Part shown: in pieces, positions 47,883 through 60,930 of the stretch
Layout: each line of letters opens with the position of its first letter
Position numbering within the stretch: position 1 is the first letter of the stretch
Assembly (NCBI GenBank): GCA_029747585.1
Contig: JAPEVF010000182.1
Span: 1-64,000 of the forward strand
Direction: 5' to 3'
DNA from: Pleurotus djamor
Taxonomy: Eukaryota; Basidiomycota; Agaricomycetes; Agaricales; Pleurotaceae
DNA: 64,000 bases
Made by a program: the position numbers and the translations under genes
Notes under the pieces: model-generated
Told to the model about the DNA's origin: nothing
The model's input: the letters and a program-made list of their open reading frames with translations, nothing else
Databases searched by the model: none

Positions 47883-48805
47883 ATGAACGACCCCGAGTCG
47901 CCAATTTCGATATTCGAGGCTTACGAACAAGACCTCCTTCAAAGCCTCCGAGGGATAAAGGCTAAGCTCGATGCAGAGTCGTCTACCTTCCAAGCTGACC
48001 GAGGAAATGCTGGTAAGTTAGTTCGCATGTCTGACCAAATAGGATGGCTCACATTGGGCGCCAGAACGATGCAAAGCTACGTTGAGGAAGGTTGAGCTCG
48101 AGCTCGACGAGGCCGATGACTTGGTGAGTGCTTTCCTGTTCTTCGGTTTCGCGTCGTGCTCATCTGCACCCTACAGTTCTCCCAAATGCAGTTGACCCTT
48201 CAGGCGGTGCCTAAGTCCATCAAGCCTCCGTACTCGACACGTTTGAACAACGCGAAAGCAGAGCTTACTCGATGTAAAAATACTTCAAGGACCCTTCATT
48301 CGTCCGTCACGGCTAGTGAGGGGCTCATTCCAAAGGGCTACTCCCGTGGCAACGCCTCCGACAACCCGTATGGCAACGAACGCCAGCGTCTTTTGGCTGG
48401 GACGGCGACGCTCAACGATGGCAGCCGGAGGATCCTGGATAGTCAGCGGATAGCTTTGGAGAGTGAAGAACAGGGCGCTGACATCCTTAGAACGCTTCGG
48501 GTGCAGAGAGAGCAAATTGAGAACTCCAGGAGCATGGTGCGTCCTCTCTGTCCACCGTGTCTCAGAATATCTAAGCAAATTTGGTGCTTATAGCTCAACA
48601 ACGCGGATAATTCCATCGACAGGGCCTCCGGTACGCTCAAGAAGATGATTCAACAGTGCGTAGACCCACTGTATTCCCGATCCACTCGTTGAACTCATAA
48701 ATGACCCCTAGAATGTATCGCCAACGCGTCATATTGTCCCTCATTGCCGTTTTCCTGATTGCTGTCGTCGTCCTGATACTCTACTTCAAACTCTTCCGCC
48801 ACTGA
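47883..48805 (+). CDS. VTI1: v-SNARE Vti1
   Basis: This Qb-SNARE acts in Golgi, endosome and vacuole membrane fusion. The start is the ATG at 47883 (MNDPESPISIFEAYEQDLL); the stop is at 48803-48805. The N-terminal three-helix V-SNARE domain is in the first exons (LRGIKAKLDAES, RKVELELDEADD, FSQMQLTLQAVP). The SNARE helix covers RRILDSQRIALESEEQGADI to GTLKKMIQQMYRQ, and the C-terminal anchor is ILSLIAVFLIAVVVLILYF with a short FKLFRH tail. Length is about 225-230 residues, typical of the family. Four short introns keep the frame. Confidence 0.92.
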
Positions 48806-49247
48806 TCCTTGTTGTTGCTACCGTACTCCTTCGCCACCCACATACTATTTTATGGACTTCTAAAAGCCTTGTTTCACGGACCTCCCCATATATGTTTTGC
48901 TATTGTACCCGCTTCTGCTATCTTTATATAACCCACTTATCATTTCTTGGAACCGCTCTAGCGTCTTGCCGTTATCCCTCGACTTAAATCCTGTTCCTTC
49001 AGGTATTACCTTGCTCGTCGGTTTCCTATCCCCCGGACTCTTCAGAGGAAGCCAATAGCCACATCATCCATAAGGTCGGTTCCTTGATCTGTTATATTTT
49101 GGATCCATAGCTCACATCGTGCATTCTGACAGATATCCTTGTGTAATCCGCTTGAGCGGTTGAGTATGCGCATCATGATAAAGTAGGATACACATTTTTG
49201 GTTCGAGTAACAATTGTTGACGAAACACTACAGTCCTGAGCTGCCTC
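48806..49247. other. Intergenic region between convergent genes
   Basis: These 442 bases hold the 3' ends of VTI1 and the GDSL esterase gene. No gene is seen. Confidence 0.5.
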
Positions 49248-50382
49248 TCAGCTAAACCACCTAGAAAACTTGCTTCCTTTGCCTTGGATGACCGCCGCGA
49301 TCTCTCTTGCTACGATGCGATCGGCCTGTTCGCTTGGATGCAGTTCATCAAACCTACGCCATCGAGTCAGTGGTTTTGCCCTCAAAAGGCTCAACGTGCG
49401 CATGCGCATATCTGTTTACTCACCACAAGAAGCTGTCTCTGTCGGTTCCCTGCGCTGTTGTACAAACCACGCCGGTACTGGGCTGCCCATCCAGTGGAAA
49501 GACACATTTATTCACGGCGCCATTGACGTTCAGTGGGGCTGTCCCGTTCAAGAATGCCGCAGGGTTGTCGAACATGGTTTGGAATAACGTATGTGAATCG
49601 AACAACGCTGGACCCAGGCTCATGAGTTATTCAGTGAAGTGCTTTCCATTCATTGGTCTTACCGATATGAGCACCTCGGAGATTTTGAGCCAAGTCTTGA
49701 AGCATCAACTTGGCGATAGCGTTCCCAGATAATGTCAATTCTCGCATGAATACGCTCCATTCAGTGGTGTTGCGCTGTGCTGTCCAGAACCGATTTGGCC
49801 ACGAGTCCGCAGCGTACAAAGGTACTAGCTGTAGCGGTATCATCTTTCAAAAAGACAGGTTCGTCAGTAGTTGGCAAGAACACCCTTGAAGGAACTTACA
49901 TTTTGGAAGATGAAATTCCGAGCACCATTGTCAAACAAGGTTCTCACCCAGTTAACTGCGCAGCTAACTGTATCCACGATAGAAGCTTGATTGCTACCAC
50001 TAATCAACGAGTTTACGCCAACATCGTTGGTTCCGATCCACAACGTGTATATAGTCCTTCGCGGGTCGAGTTTCAAAGAACCGTTGTTTTTCCCTTGGAA
50101 GTACGATGGTAGTTGGCTCTCGAAGACAGACGGGAACGGTCGGAATGTGATGTTGTTTGAGCACGTTGCGCCAGAACGAGCAAATGGGAAGAGGGTCACT
50201 TTGGCCGTATTGGCGGCGAAGATTGGCCATGCTGTACCGCCGTCGCCAGTGTTCACCACGTCGGTGTATGAATCGCCAAAAGTGACGAGGTTGCGGATTT
50301 GTCCTGGTGAGACGCCAATGCCAAAGGCAGGAGGGAGAAATGCGGCTAAGAGTCCGAGGACGGTTCTGAAGGAATGCATCAT
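49248..50382 (-). CDS. Secreted GDSL/SGNH esterase (CE16-like acetylesterase)
   Basis: The start is the ATG at 50380-50382, followed by a signal peptide (MMHSFRTVLGLLAAFLPPAFG). The nucleophile block is LVTFGDSYTD, block III is WIGTNDVGVN, and the last block is YDELHPSEQADR with the catalytic Asp and His (across an intron). A middle exon has FWTAQRNTTEWSVF and LDGQPSTGVVC. Estimated length is about 320-340 residues. Fungal SGNH enzymes of this type remove acetyl groups from plant-wall oligosaccharides or act on lipids. The CE16 label is from motif order and the signal peptide, so moderate. It is probably unrelated to the polyketide cluster, although it lies 2.6 kb from it. Confidence 0.85.
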
Positions 50383-50728
50383 GGAGTAGCCACGACTCCT
50401 GTCGTTGCATTTCTACATCTTATATATGTTTTTCTTTCGTTGGAGAGAGTGGTTTACCGTGTCCATGTGACGCCTTTTTATTGCTGGCAGTTGGCTGGCA
50501 GTGATATTCGTGCCCACGGTCGTGCTTCCTGGGGGTTTTAAGTCGCTGTGGCCGGTCCGTCGAGGTGTTACATTACAACTGCTTTATAATCGACCAACAT
50601 CAGAAGTAACTAAGAAGGCACCAGGAGAAAGTATTCGGCTATATACATCCCGCTGCAAGAATGCACATTCGTACCGCACCTTCCCACCGAGCAGTTAAAT
50701 TAAAAGCCTCTGGCTCATCCACTCTACG
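50383..50728. other. Promoter region of the GDSL esterase gene
   Basis: These 346 bases lie upstream of the esterase start and downstream of the membrane-protein stop. No other feature is seen. Confidence 0.45.
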
Positions 50729-52022
50729 CTATGTCTGTCTGCTCAGAGGGGGTGGACGAGTTTGAAGGGGGAGGCAGATATCGCAATCTGTAACAACTTG
50801 TGTGTCCTTCAAAATCTTGATACCATCCGTAACGCTGCCTCCGTCAATGAAAGTAGTCGTTCCGTCACTCTGGGTAGGACGTCTGCGGTAATAGTGAGCT
50901 GGCAAGACACTTGCCGCACCATCCGTAACAACTGGCCTATCGGTACCATCATGACTGATGAGACCGAATTTGATCTTCCGGAAAACAATACAAGCCATTG
51001 CGTTGACTATTGCGAGGACGGGAATAGTCATCATGCCGTGGTACACAGGGGGGACGTATGACAGCTTGAGCAAGGTCAAAGCCACCACGTTGCCCAGGAC
51101 GGCTATTCTACTCAGAGTTTATTAGGGGGCAGGGTGACAAAAGGAGCTTGGATTGAAAACGCACAGGTAATAGTGCTGACCACCCTGGAGCAACGAGCGA
51201 GGCAGAGAAGACATCTTCCCCTTCCCGAAGAAATGCTTCGCCCGGGCAGTGAAGCTATCTTCGATGACAGAATACGCGAGAATCCGATAGGTAATCCCAA
51301 AGAAGACAGCACTGTCGTTGATGAGCGCCATAATCAAGGTCGCCTCCGCGTATTCAGGTACAACGGTGTTGATACAAGCCATTGTGGGACCGATATGGGC
51401 ACCGCGAATCCCAATGGGGACAGTGAGGGAGCAACCCACGACCCCTAGCCATAAGAGGAGATACACGCCTCGAGCGATGGGATTGTAATGCCACACGGCC
51501 TGTGCTCTCAAGTAGAAAAGCATGGAGGTGAAGGCTTGGGATAGGACGTTGCAGATCCCGAGACCCAGCTGGAGTGCCTGACAGTCAGCGACCTGTCCCA
51601 CTGCCAATGCTGTGAGTGACATATGGACATTAGGGAACCCCTGGGAGCTTACCTTGGAAGACAAAGCTCGTTATTATGTATGCCATAGTGCATATTCTGT
51701 AATATACTGAGAAAAATGTCACGAAGTCACGAAAGTATGAAGAGACATACCTTGAAAGGTAGTATATGATAGTCGGGAAGCGGACCTTATTCTGGACCAA
51801 GAGCTTGTAGTCATTGCCCAAATTGACTGCGCAATCCCACATGTAGGCCTGCCAACGGGAATGTCAACCTCGTATCCAGAGGGAATACCATGATTAGATA
51901 CGTACTCCGAGTGTGATGGCATAGAGATACCGGGAGACCTCGAACTGATTGGCGAGATCACGAGGTAGGTATGCGAGGGGTGTTAGAGGGTTTGGCACAT
52001 CAAAGGTCGTTGAGTTGGACAT
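50729..52022 (-). CDS. Multi-pass membrane protein, DUF6533-like
   Basis: The start is the ATG at 52020-52022 (MSNSTTFDVPNPLTPLAYLP); the stop is at 50729. Hydrophobic helices include YLYAITLGAYMWDCAVNLG, FPTIIYYLSR, LGICNVLSQAFTSMLFYLR, a GVYLLLWLGVVGCSLTVP helix, TLIMALINDSAVFFGITY and MMTIPVLAIVNAMACIVF, consistent with about seven passes. The final exon ends in a soluble tail with VFRKIKFG. Basidiomycete genomes carry many such seven-helix proteins with a DUF6533-type N-terminus; their function is unknown. Being next to the polyketide synthase, it could be a transporter-like accessory, but nothing in the sequence supports that. Confidence 0.7.
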
Positions 52023-52067
52023 GCTACTAGGGCGGCTTTAAGTTACGCTTGCTGGTATTCTTGTCTC

Positions 52068-52777
52068 TCAGTTTATAAGTGTGCGCACGCGATGGGAAAT
52101 CGCAAAGCCATGTGGGTTGCGTGGAATGCACTCCCTTCCGAGGCGAATGGCGTTGAACAGGTCTGGTTCGTTCGTATTTGTCGGGCGATAACCGGCGTAG
52201 CCGATGAAGAAGAAGTTTACGTATAAGAGGAGGTCAAATCCGAGGGTATTACTCGTGTAGCAGTATGCGGCCAAGGATATACTAGATAGCAAACTTACTC
52301 AATGGCTAACGGAGACTTTCCGTTCGAATGACTTACCATTAACAAATGTATATGGCCCTGATGTCAGCGTTCCATAGCAATGTAAAACTGTAAATAGGAA
52401 TGAGATCGCGTAGCAGGGCTATGTAGATGGTATATCAGTCAATGATAAGCCGAACCAGTCATATACACCTTGACGATTGTACAAAACAACGTACGGGGTA
52501 CAGTTCTCAGGGCGCCAGAGATCAGGTCGTCAGGTTTTGATCCGTTGAACTTAGACTTCTGAGTATTGAGGTACCATAGACACAGGGAGTCATTGAGAAC
52601 TTGTTCAACGCCTGAATCCGACTGAGGCGCAAACAAGAGAGGAGGTCCACGTGGAGACTGGCGTCCCTGCGGCTCAGCAAATTTGCCATCAATATAGTCT
52701 TGGGAGTCTTCGTGGCTCACCCATGTTGAGGGGATCGACAGCGAGTATTTCGGATACCCTGGTCTGCGCTGGAGCAT
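52068..52777 (-). CDS. Unrecognised reading frames, possible damaged membrane-protein gene
   Basis: A minus-strand frame starts at the ATG at 52775-52777 (MLQRRPGYPKYSLSIPSTW) and runs to a donor near 52469. A phase-0 join to 52418-52337 gives a hydrophobic segment (ISFLFTVLHCYGTLTSG). The next candidate exon (from 52281) fits only in a frame that soon stops; the frame with FDLLLYVNFFFIGYAGYRP would need another junction. Either my exon borders are wrong or the gene is broken. I cannot name a family. It lies just downstream of the polyketide synthase stop. Confidence 0.35.
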
Positions 52778-52993
52778 GATCTCGCGTATCAGGACTTCAG
52801 TCGCTTATCATATGTCAGATGTCGCGAAAAACCGAACGGCCTCGGAAGGAGTTTGGACGGAGTGCCCATTCTGATGTCATTGCTATCTGGTTCACAGTCA
52901 GGTCGTGTTTCATGTTACAGCAGGAAAGAAAGATAGAAGTACACTATATTTACAACGTTCCACGAGCTNAAAAAACGGCGGTCCGTATGAGCT

Positions 52994-55900
52994 TTAGGCC
53001 GGCGGCAAGAACCCAATCGCTCGCCAATACATCAACCAGTTCCTGGCATCGTCTGGACTCAAACAGGGTAGGTTCGGGTCACAGAGTAATGATGAGTGCT
53101 CCTGGCCTCGACGACTGTCTACCTTGACAGTAAGTCCCAAGCTTTCGCTTGGGTTTCGTGGGGCATTCAGGTTGTCTTGAGCTTGTCGGAAGAAATCAAG
53201 GAGTGGAATAGCTGGGTTAGGACCATCAACAAGTTGGTGCAAAGACGAAGTCGGATTTCGAGTATCTTGTTCAAGAAGTTCCAGCCAGTCCGGATAGGAC
53301 ACGAGAGGGACGGAAAGGTCGCTGGCTATCTCCGTAATGAGGGACGACCACATGGTTGGTCGCGGGTGAACAAGATGAATCATGCCCGTCGCAGAGTTTT
53401 GAGCAAACTCAATGACGGCCTTCGCCGCTAAGTCGATGGGGATCCATGAAATTGCCTAGTGTGACAGATTAAAAAGTAGCCGACATCAAAGTGGCTTGCA
53501 AACTTACATCGTGGCCCGTAGGTAGACACTTGAGATAAAATGCAGACTTGACCAACGAAGGGAACCATTGAGAAGTATCCCAGGCACCGTTGAGACTGCC
53601 CGATAATACTCCCGCGCGAATAACGCATGTGCGGAAACTGTAATCTTCCCCTACGCAACGTATGAGCTCTTCAGCGACCCACTTGGATTGAACGTAGCCT
53701 GATTTGTCCGCAATCTTGACGTTAGGGAGGAGATTAAGCGACTCTTGAGTTATGAACTCTTCGCGCACAGGTCCTTGACTTTGAGCAACTGTGATGGCGT
53801 GTTAACGGAGGGACATGTGGCAATCGCGAACAAAGGACACTCACGTTGGCAAACTCCAACAGAACTGATGAAGACAAATGAAAGGGATGTGCGAACGGTG
53901 GACGTGCAGGCGATGTTCAACAGAGAGCGGGTAGTCATCAGGAGGTCATCAAAGAACGGCAAGCTGGCTGCGAAGTCCGAGGTCCAAGCTAGGAAAGACA
54001 CGAACATCATCATCAGTAATTGAAAGGGAGAAAGACCGGGGTAATCACCATTGTGAATGATATGCGTGACAGATGATCGGAGCTGGACGATGGTTTTTGT
54101 CAAGCAGACATGTCGAATCAATCGGCGGCGCGCGTACCTTGTCAAGGATGTCATTAGTGAGCCCCATCATCGGGAGCCCTGGATCATAGTCGATGAAGGT
54201 GATTGCGGGAGAGTCGGATATATCTTCAGGTAGACCGTGCCGACGGAGTTGTTCCTTCTGTCTGTGTATCGCAGGAGTAGAGTTGCGTCTGTTCAGACAA
54301 TAGACGAGGGTCACTTTTGATGCAAGGAGGGAGCAGAGGAGGTGAGTCCCAAGGGCACCCGTGGTTCCTGTGACAAGGACGACCTTCGAAGGAATGGGGG
54401 CGATTGGCTTGGAACGAGAAGAACGTCGCACCAATGGCGAAGGGAGGAACCTGCGAAGCGTCGTGGCTACTGACTGTCCGACTTTGTCGGTGGTCTCCAA
54501 TGTCTTCGAATGGGCGGGATAATCCTTGATGCGCATGGCACATTGTATATCGCCTAGTGTCGCATTCGCGAGAAGACGTATTTGATTGAACTGTAGGGAC
54601 AGTTCAGTGCGGAGAAGGAGGGATAATCGTGAGGCTGAGAGAGAGTCCAAGCCGAACGATGTCAGCGGGACTTCCGGAGCCAGGTCTTCGCGGTGTACAT
54701 CCAGCACTTTCCGAACGATATCATTCAAACGTTCGTACGATGAAGGCGCTTCCGCTTCGGGCACGCTTTGGTCCAGATGGGAGTTTAACAAATGCGCCCC
54801 CAAATGCGGCATGCCAACGTCTTTGTCGACCTCGTTCCATGATAAGTGGGGTATATAGAAAGTGGGTTGCCTTTTGCAGCGAATCAGGCGAATGATATCT
54901 TCCAGACAGAAGATGTAGTCTGACCAACCACTTAAGCCAACATATTTTCATGAGGATGAGACCAACAAACCTTGAATGGTGATTTGCCATTTCACCAGGT
55001 AGCCTTCGTTGCGTTCTTGAACCTTCTTTACAAGGGTTGTGCCTGCAACTGGCGGGCAAATGAATGAGGACGCATTGACGAGTGGTTTCAGTATTCCGTC
55101 CAGGGCAAGTTTCGAGCTGTGTCAAGTCAGTCACTGGGATAGAGAAGGAAAGGGTAGGCTTACGCGGCATACGAGCTCTGACCGGAAATACCGAAGATAG
55201 CAGAAACTGATGAGATAGCAACTAGAAATTCAAGACTGGAAGGATCCACAGCGGCGATGAGTGACTTCGCGGCGCCCTCTGTACTGCGGTAAGCTTGGGT
55301 GAAGTCATGATCATCCAACATGAGGAACGGGCAATCCAGGGCGCTGTTCGCCATAAAGAAACAGCCACCCAGAGGCAGGGAAAGGGATCCTATAAACGCC
55401 TTCATTTGACCCATATCAGCTGCATCAAATCGTTCAACACGAAAAGACAAATCTTTTCTCTCATTCAGATACTGGACAATGCGTCGAAGACCTTTTTGAT
55501 TGTCAAGCGATGAGGCGCCCGAGCGGGAGGTGATGATAATGTGTCTGGCCCCTGTCTAAGAAAAAAATTGTCTAGGAGCTACCGAGGAGTCAGGGAGGGG
55601 AACGGACCGAATACATCCAAAGAGCCATATGGAGGCCCAATATTCCTAAGCCACCAAGCAGCACATACGACTTTTGGGGGGAGAATAATGTCGCTATGTC
55701 AGCTTGAATCGAGTCAGCCACAGTTGAGGGTGTAGACTGAAGCACAATGGAATACTGCTTCACGGTTTGGCAGCTGCATTCCAGGGCTTCTTGTGCTAGT
55801 AGTGGTTCGGCGGAACGAATCTTTTCCAGGGAAGTGGTGCCGTAGTTCCAAAAGAAGAGTCGACTACTGGGATGTCGAAGGAGAACTGCGGCAATTTGAT

Positions 55901-58900
55901 AGATAGTAGGATCTGAGGCGCCGGAAATTACTAGGTCGTATGAATGAGCCCCACACTGATAGAGACTCAAGGCCGTGACATCCTCGCACAGTTCGGTCAA
56001 GTCAACATCGAGAGCTCGATAGATCTGCGAGACGATGCAACCTATACTACTCTGTGAATGCGTCAATAGAACCCGTAGGCCAGCAAGGCGTCGTTTGTTG
56101 CGGAAGGCGCTTAACGATGGCGCCAAAGCGGCAACCAGTAGACCAGCAGTATGGTCACTGATTTCGGATGATGAAGACGGGATTATGATTGAAGTGGGGG
56201 TACTTGGTAAGACTCCGGGGAGGATTGAAGGCAGGGGGTATATTCTTGGAACCGTGATGTAACCATCGCTGGCGAAAGTGAATTCACTCTCGTCATTGAG
56301 ACTGGCTGGCAGTCGCCTGAGAGCAAGCATACGGGCGCCATGTGTGTCAAACACCTCGTCGAAGAGGGCCATACGCATCGTCCAATTGGGGTACTCTTTC
56401 ACTAGCGCTCGGAACAGTCCAGTCGCTTTGTCGGCAGATGCACCATTGAGGGCCGTGATCCATATAGTGAGCATATGAGTATTCTCGAGTTTGCTCAGAT
56501 GGGACCGTAAACCAGCCTCGCGACCTTCAACGAAATGGAAACATATATCCATCTCTGTATTGAAAAGACTGGCCTGGGGGTCAAAAAAGTGAGATGGTCT
56601 TTCATATTAGAAGGAGACGAAATCATACCTGTCCGGGGGAGGAAACTGTAAGGGAGTCATCAAAGACTTGCTGTTCGACAATATCATACCTCATCGTTAC
56701 CGAGCGAGGAGGCTCAACAAGGTGAAGGCGAAGTTTGAGGTTATTCAAAGTGAAGAGAGGTATCCCATCTTCATCGCACCCGACGACATCATAGCAAAGT
56801 TCAGCTTGAGAAGTATTAGTGTGTATATATAGAAAAGAGATGTTGAGTCAGACTTACTAGGTGTCCACTGCCGAAGAACACAATGGGCATAAAGGAGATC
56901 AGGTAGGTCCGCAAACTTGGGTGATGCGTGCAAGATGGCAACTTCGACGGAGTCGGGCAGATAGTATACGTTAGGATCTGTGTTCCCATGCAGAGGAACA
57001 TAGCAGCAAATTTGTATACAAGCATCGATGATGGCTGGGTGTAATACATAATCGTGTCTGAAGTCATAAGTAGTTGGACGGGAGTCAGCTAAACGGTACT
57101 TACTCGAGTAAATCCGCGGCTTTGCATCGAATAGTCGCAAGGGCCTCATTACCGTCATATTGTGCTGAGAAGATGCGTTGGAATGTTGGTCCGAAGCGGA
57201 GCTGTTCGAGGGACGGGTATAACTCGTCTATTTGTGTCGTCAAGATGCTGTATGTATTTGAGAAAAGAGGCTGCAAACCTCGTACAACGTGAAACTTCAA
57301 TCTGGACCGGATATCGGTGAGATCCACGCATGGGGGTCTGCCAGGCTTTTCGAAGGAAAGGAAGCCTTCTGCGTGAAGGGTATCGGGCTGGGATAACTCA
57401 ATTCAGGAATTGAAGTCTACGAGGCTGAAACTCACGGGGGAACAGAATGTACTGCGGTGGGAGATTGTCTTCGAGCTGATAGACCAGCGAGAGCCATCCA
57501 GGTGTACAGAAACTGGCGTCGGTGGGACTGAAGTCAGGGAAAGAATGCGATGGAATTTTACCTCCATCAGCACACGAGCGCCAAATTCGAACGCCTGCAA
57601 GGACTCTCAGCATGGTGGCGTTCGCATCATGAAACCTCACCATTTCGAGAAAACCAGACGCGCAGAGGGCTGGTTGCTGACGTATGCTATGCTCAGCCAG
57701 GCTAGGATGGGTAAGTTGATTGATTTGAAGGTACGGGTGGTTGAGAGGACCATGATGCGATGCAATCTGCTTTTGATACAAGGGACCCGGAGAATAGATA
57801 GGGAATGATTTGGGTTGGAAAGGATACGAGGCCATGGGTACTTCATGAACGTCCGACGTCACTCCATAGAACTTGGAGAAGTTCATGTCGTTCAAGCCTT
57901 TGAGCAACAGACGCCCTAAGAGTTCCAAGAACGTGTGGTGCTCTAATGACTTGGGTCCACTGTCAGAGCGAGGTCTTTTCGCGCTAGCGGCGATGCAGTT
58001 TGCGTCTTGGAATATCATGGATACATACGCCGAAAGGACAGGATGCGATGAGACTTCGACAAACTGAAGGGACGGGCCATATGCCTCGCCGACAGCGGCT
58101 AGGGTCGATGTGAATTGTACTGGTAAGCGAGCATTCAACCAAAAGCTTTCGGCAGTGAAGGAAGTAATGAGGGAGCCAGTGGTTGGGGAATATGTGGGGA
58201 TTTTGGGAGAATGATTGCCTGGGTACCGAGCAAAAACTTCGTTCATCAACGCCTGATAAGTGGTCGAGCATAGCTCAATCATCGAGCTATGAATTGGGAC
58301 GTCGGTCTTCAGCCTTCTTCCCGATATTCCAAAGGAAGCCGCTGTCTGGAGGACAGACTCGATGCTCTTGGTGTCACCAGATATAGCAACTGCATCCGGT
58401 GCGTTGAAGCATGCGATCTCAGCACGCCAGAAGTCACCAGGGCCACAAGCATTTATTAATGCATTAGCTTGCTGCACGTTACAGGACAGGGCAGCCATCG
58501 TCCCTCCTTGATGTTCAATGCTAGCAAAAGCTTGACCTCGCGCTATGGCAATTTCCATAGCCATCGCTTGAGAACCAGCGCCACTTGCGTAGAGGACGGC
58601 AGTTTCCCCAGCAGAATGACCCATGACAACATCCGGTTTGATCCCAATGTCAAGGAGTAAATCAAAGATCGCCATTTGGAAAGCAGCGATCGCAGGCAGA
58701 GTTACTTCGACTGGCCAGGTGCCCGACAAAGGACAAGGTGATGATGGGGAAAATAAGCCGTAGTCGTCGAGAAGTGACCTTCCAGTCACAGACTTGTGTG
58801 TGCGGTCAGAGGCCAAGATGCTTTCTCTGAACACAGGAAAAGCATCAAAGAGTTCGATACCCACTATACGGGAACGTTAGCATGGAATTCAACTGTGACC

Positions 58901-60930
58901 AAACCCTCCACTTACTGCCCGGATACTGGGGCCCTTGTCCCGAAAAGATGAAGACGAGGGGTGGTTTGACCCTTGGTGACAAAACTGGAGGAGGAAAGCG
59001 AACCTCCGATTCGGCGCTCAAGTCGACCACTGCGTAAGATCTCCAGGTCATTTGTCGTGTTCTCCTCGCTGACTTGCACGCCAGCATTGCGAGTGAGGCG
59101 CACTTGTTACCAGGCGACTTGGACATAGATTCGGCGACCAAGCCAGCAGAACGTGGTGACAAACCACCAGCGGTAAGGAGAATTAACCTTGGTGAATTAG
59201 GCGTCGTTTCCCGTGCCATAGGACGGATGTGTGAGTATCCTTCAACGATAACATGTCCGTTCACCCCGCCGAGCCCAGTGGAGGCTATGGAAATCATTGG
59301 AGCTCGGCCTGTGGATGGACAGGGGAGCGGGGTTGGGACTAGGGGCACACTAGCGTAGCCATCCCATTTGATCTCCGGATTCTTGGTCTCGAGATTGACA
59401 TTTGGCGGTATGATACCGTGCTCAAGGATTGACAAGACTTTCGATAGTGAGACCAAAAAGGCTGATATTTCAGTGTGCCTGATACGAATGGCGTCAGAAG
59501 GTTTGACGCCCCCGAGAATATGAGCGGACCCCACCCAATATTGCCCTTGACACTACCAAACCACCATTCCCTATCGCGCTTGAAGTTTCGAAGAATCCAG
59601 TTCGCTTCTTCCGGATCGCCTTTGGCAGTACCTAGAGTTCATGGTGGCTGAGAAAATGCTCAGATTCGAGGTTGTGTTGAACGATCATACCTGTTCCGTG
59701 GCATTCGACGAAGTCGACATCTTGTGGGCTGACGTTAGCTTGCTTGAACGCACGGAGCATGGCATTGGATTGGGTTTCGGCTACAGGAGCACCGAGAGGG
59801 GCTGCAGAACCCGTGGCGGTTAGGCCCGTACCCAGAACCTGAGCGAGAATCGAGATTGGTAACGGAAATGATTGTTGGAACTCAAGCTTACGGTCGCGTA
59901 GATATGGTCGTTATCTCTGAGAGCCGCGTCCAACGGCTTCAGTACGATGGCGACTACTCCCTCGCTTCTGGAAAACCTGCAAACCTTGAATAAGTTCTGG
60001 CCGTGAAGTTGGGGGGAGAAAATTACATACCCGTCTGCAGATGCGTCGAAAGGCTTGCATTTTCCATCACTTGCGAGCATAGAGCCTTGAGAGTAATGAA
60101 ACCAATCCAAGAACCTGGTGATTACTCAGTTGACGAAAAGATAGAAACGAATGGGCGAAGGGTAATCACCCCAAATTAAGCTGGCAACCTCCAACTATGG
60201 CGGCTTCGCAGTCGCCAGCCCGGAGCGAATTACAAGCAAGGTGGAACGCGGTGCATGTAGAACTACACGCTGTGTCGGTGGGGACAGATGGGCCGGTTAT
60301 ATCGAGATGATACGAGACCCTATTTGAGATCATAGAAGGCGGACAAGACATCGATACTTGGGTATCATATTCGTTCTGCGCGCACAACCCAGCTGTGAGC
60401 AATGGAGTAGGTCGAGTGTAAGCTGGGCACTGACCAATTCTGGGAGATGATTTACGCCTGCTACGAAGCAGCCAACGTCACGAGAACGGTAATCTATACC
60501 AGAGTCGAGTAGAGCTAGGAAACTGTGTTCGATCAACTTTCGCGTGCTTGGAGACATGATTTGGGCATCCCGGTTAGATACCCCAAATTCAACGTTATCG
60601 AATAAGTCAACATTCTTGAGGAATGATCCCCGCTTCGATTTGATCTGACCGAGATGATTGCCTTGCCATCTAATGACGCCATCAAGTAGCCGAATGCTTC
60701 GAAGTCTATGATACTTACGCATTGATATTCAACCGCTCTGAGGGTATATCTTCGTACGATTGGCCTCCAGCAACAAGGAAGTCGTAGAAGGAGTGGTGGT
60801 TCAGGTTGATACTTGATGTGGAGCCGCTGGGCAATTCAGCAGAGATGCCAACCTTCGTTCGGAGTGTCAGCTGCCGTCCCTAATACCTGTTCATGACTTT
60901 CGCACTCACCACCGCGATCTTCATCGCCAT
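52994..60930 (-). CDS. Reducing polyketide synthase, KS-AT-DH-KR-ACP with C-terminal thioester reductase
   Basis: The start is the ATG at 60928-60930 (MAMKIAV, joined to VGISAELPSGS). The ketosynthase has the active Cys in TDTACSSTCTAFH (about 60270) and both His residues (VECHGTGTAKGD; VKGNIGHTEISAF across an intron). The acyltransferase has VFIFSGQGPQYPG and GHSAGE (about 58610). The dehydratase shows a His in LAEHSIRQQPALCASGF and an Asp in LHPAIIDACIQ. The ketoreductase has YVLLGGLGILGLH and SSVSAIFGISGQSSYAA. One acyl carrier has FGLDSLSASRLS. The reductase has VLVTGTTGALGTHLL and GYVQSKWVAEELI, ending GFLPPA at 52994. I see no enoylreductase and no methyltransferase. Reductive release should give an aldehyde or alcohol. 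Estimated length is 2,200-2,300 residues with many introns. The undetermined base at 52969 lies just outside the stop. Confidence 0.9.

Noticed and set aside
49864..50410. Plus-strand frames over the GDSL esterase exons
   Set aside because: They are antisense shadows of a gene with a signal peptide and catalytic motifs.
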